Source: a bacterium (GTDB lineage: Bacteria > Bacillota_I > Bacilli_A > RF39 > UBA660). From it: DNA of 36,504 nt. Positions 31,417 to 36,504 of this stretch are shown here, piece after piece (the first letter of the stretch is position 1; every line of letters starts with the position of its first letter). The stretch lies in contig JAUNNO010000008.1 in assembly GCA_030531425.1 (NCBI GenBank), forward strand, positions 1 to 36,504, given 5' to 3'. Both the position numbers and the translations under genes were made by a program. The notes under the pieces were generated by a model. That model saw nothing but the letters and a program-made list of their open reading frames with translations. It was not told the origin of the DNA and made no database searches.

Positions 31417-34171
31417 AAATAATCACACCTGTTCCGATAATCATCAATGATATTCCACTAATTAATAAGTCTTTATAATCATTAACTTCAGTATTTGGAA
31501 CTCTCACTATTTGATGATCTTTCATAACTGATTTAATAATTTCACCATCTTCTTTAATTTCAAAATACATTCTATCTGGATTTAATTCATATCCTTCTGG
31601 TGCTTCTTTTTCAAGAATATAATACTTACCATACTTAATTTTTTCTATAGTAATTATTCCTTCTTCATTAGTTCTACCAGAGAATACTAATTCATCTGTT
31701 TCAGCATTATATATTTCAATTAAAGTGTTTGGTAATGGATTATCATTTGAAAAATCTAATTTAGTAAATTCTAATGTTCCAGTTATATCTTCATCTTTCA
31801 TTGTAGATTTAATTACTTCACCATTTTCTTTTATTTCAAATGGCATTTTTTCTTCATTTAGTTTATATCCTTCTGGTGCTTCTTTTTCAAGAATATAATA
31901 TTTTCCTTTAGGTAATCTATCAATAGTTATTTTACCTTCAGAATCTGTTCTACCAGAGAATACTAATTCATCATTTTCTGTATAAATTTCTATCAATGTA
32001 TTTGGTAAAGTTTTAGATTCAGATATATCAGTTTTTGTAAATTCTAATTTACCTGTCTTTAATACATTTAATATCGATTCTGAATAAAAAATAGTTGGTG
32101 TATATTGATCTATATATACTAACTCAGTTTCATATTGTTTTTCATCTAAAACATAGTTATCTAATGTTTCAATTTCTTTAACATAATACTTTCCTAAATA
32201 TAAATTATCAAACACTATTTTACCTTCACTATCAGTTGTTTTTTTAATTATTAATGTATCTTTTGTATAAATTGTTTTACCATTCCATACAATATCATCT
32301 AAAGCATATAATCCAAACTTAACTCCTTCAAGTTTAGCAGTTTTAAATTCAAAACCATTCTCTGTTAATTCTGCTACTTCTCCAGTTTTTTCAATTTGAA
32401 TTTCACCTTTAACTCTTTGATTTTCAAAATCAGTATCAAAAATAATTCCATAATCAGAATCAGTTCTTAGATTTGATTCATCATCAATAGTGAATTCATG
32501 AGATTGACTATTCCATAAATAACCATCAATTACTTGATCTACTTCTTCAAGTCTATAAGTTCCTGTCATTAATGGATAAGCTGTAGTAAACTCACCTTCA
32601 GAATCTGTTTCCCATTCACATATTGTTGCTTTGTTAGGATATGTAATTGTTTGACATACATATTCATTATTCTTTACATCAAATATTTTAAATTTGATAT
32701 TACTTCTTTTAATAACTTCTTTTGTTTCAGCATCAATTTTTACAACTCTTAATTTAGCTGTAATTGGTGCATTTGAAATAACCTTTTGAACTACTTCACC
32801 AACATTCTTAACTTCAACATTAAAATCACCTATTTTTTCATGTCCTTTAGTTGTTGTAAGTTGTTTAATTGTATATGTTCCGTAAGGTAAAGTAAATCTA
32901 AATATTCCTTGAGAATCTGTAGTTACTTCTTTAACAAGTTCTCCTTTATTATTATAGATTCCAAATTTTATACCTACTTCTGGCTCCATTATTTGAGTAT
33001 CAGCACTAGCATAAACTTTAGTGAATTCAAAATCTAATTTAATAACTTGTTCAAATACTTGAACTGTAGGATTTAAATTATCTTCTGTTATTTCAAAATA
33101 ATATTTATTACTATCTAATAAATATCCTTCTGAAGCTTTTTCTTCTAATAAATAAAATCTACCTATTTCTGGTAGATAATCTGAAGTATTTGTTCCATCT
33201 TCTTTAGTTGTAACAGAACCTATTCTTGTTCCATCAACTTTATAGATTCCATAAACTGCTCCACCAAGTTTTGCTTCACCTTGAGGAGTATTAGTTCTTG
33301 TTTCAACATCAACTTTAGAAGGTGTAACTCTTCCTCCTATTACTTTTAATGTAAATTTAGCTTTAACTGGATCATAACTCCCAACTCTCATAACATTTTG
33401 TGAATGATCACTAAAATATACAATTGGAGGTAATTCATATTTTGTTGCTTTCTTTTCAAAAGTTACACTTCCTTCACCTATGCTATTAGCTGTAACTGAT
33501 AAAGTATTTCCATTGATAGAAGCTGTTACATTATTTGAACCAGTTATTTTATATTCATTTAAAACATTATTTGAATCATTTAATTCAACTGTTTGTCCAA
33601 TTGGTAACACTACTCCACTTTGTAAACTAGGTTGTTTATAATGATTTGCTACCAATCTTTCCATTTCTGCAATTTCAGAATCGAATTTAGATATTCTATT
33701 ACCGTTTAATGAATCAGTAAAGAATATATCTGATTCTGGATTTGTAGTTCTCCATATCATTACTTGAGTAATAACATACCATTTTTGAGCTGTGTGATCA
33801 TATCCGTTTTGATTATAATCATATCCATAATATGCAAGTAAAGATATTCTTTCCCATTGTTCTTCACTAAATCCTAAAACTCTTGCATAATCCTCTCTTA
33901 TTACATCATAATAAGGTAAATTATTATCAATATCTGTATATGGTTGTAAACAATAAACAAACTTATTATCTTCACTTCTTCTAATAAATCTAGCTTGTTG
34001 ATATTTAGTATAACCATCTGGCTTTACCTTTTTAATATAAATATTGCTGATATATTCACTTGGCCATATTGCTTGTCCAGTATATTTTTCAGCATGAACT
34101 GTTTGCACAGTAAAAATTGACAATAAAAAAAGTATGCTCATAAAAGCACACTTCAAAAGTTTTTTCTTCAT
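31391..34171 (-). CDS. Cell-wall adhesin with thioester domain and Cna-B repeats
   Basis: A 926-aa surface protein. It has a signal peptide (1-27, cut near VHA-EK) and a thioester domain in which Cys74 (FVYCLQP) and Gln136 (VITQVMIW) should form the reactive bond that links covalently to host or partner amines. Several SpaA/Cna-B domains follow from about 285, with paired Lys (LEFTKTD-like) and Glu (LEKEAPEGY) for isopeptide bonds. The end has VPNTE at 891-895, a hydrophobic helix and KKKKKK, a variant of the LPxTG sorting signal. Such proteins on ICEs promote mating contact or colonisation. The sortase gene overlaps its 3' end. Confidence 0.9.
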   Translation of the reverse strand: MKKKLLKCAFMSILFLLSIFTVQTVHAEKYTGQAIWPSEYISNIYIKKVKPDGYTKYQQARFIRRSEDNKFVYCLQPYTDIDNNLPYYDVIREDYARVLGFSEEQWERISLLAYYGYDYNQNGYDHTAQKWYVITQVMIWRTTNPESDIFFTDSLNGNRISKFDSEIAEMERLVANHYKQPSLQSGVVLPIGQTVELNDSNNVLNEYKITGSNNVTASINGNTLSVTANSIGEGSVTFEKKATKYELPPIVYFSDHSQNVMRVGSYDPVKAKFTLKVIGGRVTPSKVDVETRTNTPQGEAKLGGAVYGIYKVDGTRIGSVTTKEDGTNTSDYLPEIGRFYLLEEKASEGYLLDSNKYYFEITEDNLNPTVQVFEQVIKLDFEFTKVYASADTQIMEPEVGIKFGIYNNKGELVKEVTTDSQGIFRFTLPYGTYTIKQLTTTKGHEKIGDFNVEVKNVGEVVQKVISNAPITAKLRVVKIDAETKEVIKRSNIKFKIFDVKNNEYVCQTITYPNKATICEWETDSEGEFTTAYPLMTGTYRLEEVDQVIDGYLWNSQSHEFTIDDESNLRTDSDYGIIFDTDFENQRVKGEIQIEKTGEVAELTENGFEFKTAKLEGVKFGLYALDDIVWNGKTIYTKDTLIIKKTTDSEGKIVFDNLYLGKYYVKEIETLDNYVLDEKQYETELVYIDQYTPTIFYSESILNVLKTGKLEFTKTDISESKTLPNTLIEIYTENDELVFSGRTDSEGKITIDRLPKGKYYILEKEAPEGYKLNEEKMPFEIKENGEVIKSTMKDEDITGTLEFTKLDFSNDNPLPNTLIEIYNAETDELVFSGRTNEEGIITIEKIKYGKYYILEKEAPEGYELNPDRMYFEIKEDGEIIKSVMKDHQIVRVPNTEVNDYKDLLISGISLMIIGTGVIIYGKKKKKK
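31502..32047 (-). repeat. Two tandem 273-bp repeats coding for Cna-B modules
   Basis: Codons 709-799 and 800-890 of the adhesin are near duplicates of 91 residues. Both contain LPNTLIEIY, ELVFSGRT, KYYILEKEAPEGY and EIKE-GE-IKS-MKD. They are recent duplications and could change copy number by recombination. Confidence 0.85.
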
Positions 34172-34186
34172 ATTTTTTTCCTTTCC

Positions 34187-34804
34187 TTATTTTTTGACTC
34201 TGAGCATATCTCCTAAATAATCACCTGAATAACTATTAATATTATCACAAGAAAAGCTAATTATATCATCTAATTCATTTCCAGCATCAATACAAGCTTG
34301 ATGTGTTTGCTCAAGAGTTCCATAAGTTTTAACAGAATAATCAACTCTAGCCCATGACCACATAGGTTTATTATAATAATCATATTCACTTATACCTAAA
34401 CTTTCCCATGGTGTTGGTTCTTTTTTAGGTTCTGGTATTGGTTGTTGAACTACAGTTTCTTTAACTGTTTCGTGCTTTTCTTCTTTTGCTTGTGTAACAT
34501 TATCATTTTTATTATTTATGACATTAGAGTTACTTGAAGAATTGCTCTCCATATTACTCTTATTAGTATTAACATCATTATTAGTGATGTTTTTATTATC
34601 ATTATTGTTATCTTTAATATCTTCTGAAATAGGTTCATTTTCTATATCCTCCTTTTTTTCATCAATATCCTTAATAACTTCATTCGATGTTCCACTTTGA
34701 TCCAATAATTTACTTTCTTTATTTCTATTATTGATGTATAAACATGAAATGATTCCGATAGAAATAAGAACTAAAACTACAAATATAATTATAATTTTTT
34801 TCAT
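34187..34804 (-). CDS. Membrane-anchored secreted protein with Asn/Asp-rich linker
   Basis: A 205-aa protein with one N-terminal membrane helix (about 3-25), a low-complexity linker of N, D, S and K (about 45-125), and a proline-rich turn. A compact C-terminal domain follows (about 130-205; WESLGISEYDYYNKPMWSW, QACIDAGNELDDIISFSC) with two Cys that could form a disulfide. It is exported but has no known domain. It lies between parB and the adhesin gene and may help surface assembly. Confidence 0.7.
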   Translation of the reverse strand: MKKIIIIFVVLVLISIGIISCLYINNRNKESKLLDQSGTSNEVIKDIDEKKEDIENEPISEDIKDNNNDNKNITNNDVNTNKSNMESNSSSNSNVINNKNDNVTQAKEEKHETVKETVVQQPIPEPKKEPTPWESLGISEYDYYNKPMWSWARVDYSVKTYGTLEQTHQACIDAGNELDDIISFSCDNINSYSGDYLGDMLRVKK

Positions 34805-34859
34805 TCCATTTCACCTCTTACTATTACTTTACCATAAATAACAATTTTGTTATAGGGTG

Positions 34860-35744
34860 CTACATATCTAGATCATAAGCATCACCCCTTTCAAGTTCAA
34901 TTGATTTATATTTCTCAATTGCTTTGATTATATATTGTTCTATATATCTTTTATCTCTTTTTAATAATTCTTTAGGTAATACATTTTCTATCTTTTCTTT
35001 ATTAAAAGATATTTTCTCATTTTGATTGCCTTTACTTTGACACATTATTTCTTCCAATGAATCAAAATTTAATTTCTTTTCTTTACTTAATTCTCTAATT
35101 TTTATTGTCTGTGCATGACTTGGAGTTAAGTCTTCATATTCAATAGATGCATATACTAGATTTTGTTCATCCTTATTTAAATATGATAATTCTACAGCTG
35201 GTTTGATTCCCATAGTTAAAGTTGTTCTACCATCATATTTAACTGTATTATCAACCAATTCCATTAATTCTGGAATTAAGTATGTTAATCTAACATATTT
35301 TCTTACAGTTTCCCCAGATTCTCCCAAATCTTTTCCAACAGTATCTCTAGATTTTGACTTGTGCAACTCAGTTGCAGATGTTTTTCCTTGATGTTTTATT
35401 GCATCTAATTTCATTTTATATGCAAAAGCTTTTTCAGAAGGAAGAACTTTTTCTCTATGCATATTAGAATCAACCATATAAATAATTGCTTCATCATCAG
35501 TTAATTCTTTTACATTTGCTTCAACCTCTGTTTCACCATTTAACTCCAAAGCTAGTTTCCTTCTGTGACCAGATATTAATTCATATCTACCATTTTCTTT
35601 TTTTCTAACAATTAATGGATTAATTAATCCATTTTCTCTTATACTTTTTGCTAATTCTTTAATAGAGTCATCATTTTCCACTTTATATGGATGATTTTTA
35701 AATTGATCAATATCAGATATTTTTATTTTTATCAATTTATTCAT
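34860..35744 (-). CDS. parB: ParB-family partition protein
   Basis: The start is ATG 35744, 9 bp behind AAGGAG, which lies in the end of the upstream gene; longer frames lack a ribosome site. The 294-aa protein has the ParB N-terminal CTPase-like domain (SIKELAKSIRENGLINPLIV, YELISGHRRKLALE) and a helix-turn-helix (TVGKDLGESGETVRKYVRL). It ends in YDLDM. No ParA is seen nearby, which is common in ICEs, where ParB acts in maintenance or regulation. Confidence 0.92.
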   Translation of the reverse strand: MNKLIKIKISDIDQFKNHPYKVENDDSIKELAKSIRENGLINPLIVRKKENGRYELISGHRRKLALELNGETEVEANVKELTDDEAIIYMVDSNMHREKVLPSEKAFAYKMKLDAIKHQGKTSATELHKSKSRDTVGKDLGESGETVRKYVRLTYLIPELMELVDNTVKYDGRTTLTMGIKPAVELSYLNKDEQNLVYASIEYEDLTPSHAQTIKIRELSKEKKLNFDSLEEIMCQSKGNQNEKISFNKEKIENVLPKELLKRDKRYIEQYIIKAIEKYKSIELERGDAYDLDM

Positions 35745-35745
35745 A

Positions 35746-36222
35746 TTAATCATCTCCTTCTTTAATTGAATAATTGAATTTCCAATTAATATATTCTTCA
35801 TAGGAAATGATTTTTTTATTTCTTTTTTTCTTCATAAAGTCCCATTCTTTTAAAAACAAATCTATACCTTGAATATTTTTTAAACTTAATAATGGAACAG
35901 AAGATAAATCCAGAACATAATTTGGAATAAGCTCTTCTAACCATAATAAAGTATAGAATAAATCAACGGGATCTTTATAATCATATTTTTTTATTGCATT
36001 GTAATTAACTCCTAAAATATTTGCAATTTCTTTAGTTCTATTATCTTTAGGATTTCTATCACCTTTTTCATATCTTGTTATGGTTCTTCTTTTGTTATCA
36101 TGTTGTAGTCCTAATTTATCAGCAACAATGTGTTGACTTAATGATTTAAATTGTCTGATAAATGCTATTCTAGAACCTTGAGATAAATCTCTTAACTTTG
36201 GTTTTGTATATAATAATCGCAT
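35746..36222 (-). CDS. XRE-like HTH regulator, first gene of the ICE operon
   Basis: The start is ATG 36222, 7 bp behind GGAGG. A frame starting 15 bp earlier would place that ribosome site inside the coding region. The 158-aa protein has an HTH at about 10-75 (GSRIAFIRQFKSLSQHIVAD, ITRYEKGDRNPKDNRTKEIA) and a C-terminal domain of unknown role (LIPNYVLDLSSVPLLSLKNI). It ends 1 bp before the parB start. It is probably a regulator of the maintenance/transfer genes. Confidence 0.8.
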   Translation of the reverse strand: MRLLYTKPKLRDLSQGSRIAFIRQFKSLSQHIVADKLGLQHDNKRRTITRYEKGDRNPKDNRTKEIANILGVNYNAIKKYDYKDPVDLFYTLLWLEELIPNYVLDLSSVPLLSLKNIQGIDLFLKEWDFMKKKRNKKIISYEEYINWKFNYSIKEGDD

Positions 36223-36244
36223 TAAAATTACCTCCATTTCTCTA

Positions 36245-36278
36245 TCGCATATTACATAAAAAAGACTAAGATATGCGA
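36245..36278 (-). promoter_or_regulatory. 8-bp dyad overlapping the terminator (possible antiterminator or operator)
   Basis: TCGCATAT (36245-36252) and ATATGCGA (36271-36278) are perfect complements 18 bp apart. The right arm overlaps the loop and stem edge of the terminator at 36261-36300, so the two hairpins cannot form together. The dyad lies 20-50 bp before the XRE-like gene. Confidence 0.5.
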
Positions 36279-36300
36279 CATCAAAGTCATCTTAGTCTTT
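36261..36300 (-). terminator. Strong intrinsic terminator upstream of the XRE-like gene
   Basis: The perfect 12-bp stem AAAGACTAAGAT/ATCTTAGTCTTT (36261-36272 and 36289-36300) has a 16-nt loop and is followed by U residues in minus-strand RNA. It ends the transcript of the partial gene at the right edge. Confidence 0.85.
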
Positions 36301-36302
36301 GT

Positions 36303-36434
36303 TTAAATGTAAATGTCAACGAGTATTGGCTCAATCATATTAACTTTATAATATTCTGGTTTAGTTTCTAAAAACCTTAGAATATCATCTTTTGTAATAA
36401 TAACACGAGTTAATAATACTCTACTATTTGTTAT
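36303..36434 (-). CDS. Possible 43-codon frame without a normal start (-1 relative to the partial gene)
   Basis: The minus-strand frame reads ITNSRVLLTRVIITKDD, ILRFLETKPEYYKVN and further, ending in TAA at 36303, just before the terminator. Its composition looks protein-like, but no ATG, GTG or TTG opens it at a useful place. The first codon after GGGAGG is ATA. It is in the -1 frame relative to the partial gene at 36431, whose stop follows an A-run (ACAAAATAA). It could be reached by frameshift, be the tail of a damaged gene, or start at ATA. Confidence 0.3.
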   Translation of the reverse strand: MTNSRVLLTRVIITKDDILRFLETKPEYYKVNMIEPILVDIYI

Positions 36435-36504
36435 TTTGTCCTCCCAGACTTGATTGCGGCTTGTGCAGCAGCAAGACGTGCAATTGGTACTCTAAATGGT
36501 GAAC
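36431..36504 (-). CDS. C-terminal end of a gene cut by the right edge
   Basis: The last 24 codons of a frame (PFRVPIARLAAAQAAIKSG and further, stop TAA at 36431) enter from the right. It is Ala-rich and clearly less AT-rich than the rest of the window. I do not recognise the family from this fragment. It may be another ICE gene or the chromosomal neighbour of the insertion. Confidence 0.45.
   Translation of the reverse strand, partial: SPFRVPIARLAAAQAAIKSGRTK

Overview
The window is AT-rich throughout (A/T-rich third positions, poly-A/T spacers), with strong GGAGG-type ribosome binding sites, sigma-A promoters, a sortase and a Cna-B surface protein. That points to a low-GC Gram-positive host (Bacillota, plausibly a gut Bacilli/Erysipelotrichia or Clostridia lineage). 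TGA serves as a stop (an ATGA overlap near 29970), so this is the standard bacterial code, not the Mycoplasma code. Almost everything is on the minus strand and reads right to left. The content is that of an integrative and conjugative element (ICE), seen from its early genes (right) to its serine integrase (left edge, incomplete).

Right to left. (1) 36431-36504 is a partial, less AT-rich reading frame, followed by a terminator near 36261-36300. (2) 34187-36222 holds an XRE-type regulator, ParB and an anchored protein. (3) 30808-34171 holds a thioester/Cna-B adhesin and a sortase. (4) 29288-30801 holds a RepA-like initiator, a small protein and SSB. (5) A nested hairpin with a U-tract (29191-29273) precedes the type IV secretion genes (23059-29172: VirB2-like, VirB6-like, VirB3-like, VirB4, a conserved protein, M23 peptidase). 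(6) A dense set of inverted repeats (22840-23068), a good oriT candidate, precedes the mobilization operon (RHH protein, 140-aa protein, MobC-like protein, MobL relaxase). (7) DUF4313, two small genes and the VirD4 coupling protein close the transfer region at a terminator (17306-17335).

(8) 2402-17253 is cargo that looks like a defence island. A macro-domain hydrolase and a zinc-ribbon protein come first, then a strong consensus promoter that drives an apparent ~175-nt noncoding RNA ending at its own terminator. Next is a three-gene operon: an AbaSI/PvuRts1I-like nuclease, a fused tandem ADP-ribosylglycohydrolase and an unknown protein. Two small genes follow, then a five-gene type III-like restriction-modification operon (SNF2-type helicase, DUF4391, EVE/PUA-like protein, Mod, Res). 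A plus-strand XRE regulator sits convergent to this operon. A 23-bp motif recurs beside that regulator and in the promoters of two other genes, suggesting a small regulon.

(9) The left end (1-1482) is an integration operon: consensus promoter, a 41-aa leader ORF running into a terminator-like hairpin, an ArpU/sigma-like regulator, three small proteins and the N-terminus of a large serine recombinase.

The most notable features are the C-depleted AGUA-repeat RNA at 16201-16375 and the nuclease plus ADP-ribose-hydrolase operon beside it. All functional statements are from reading the sequence and family knowledge; no database search was run.
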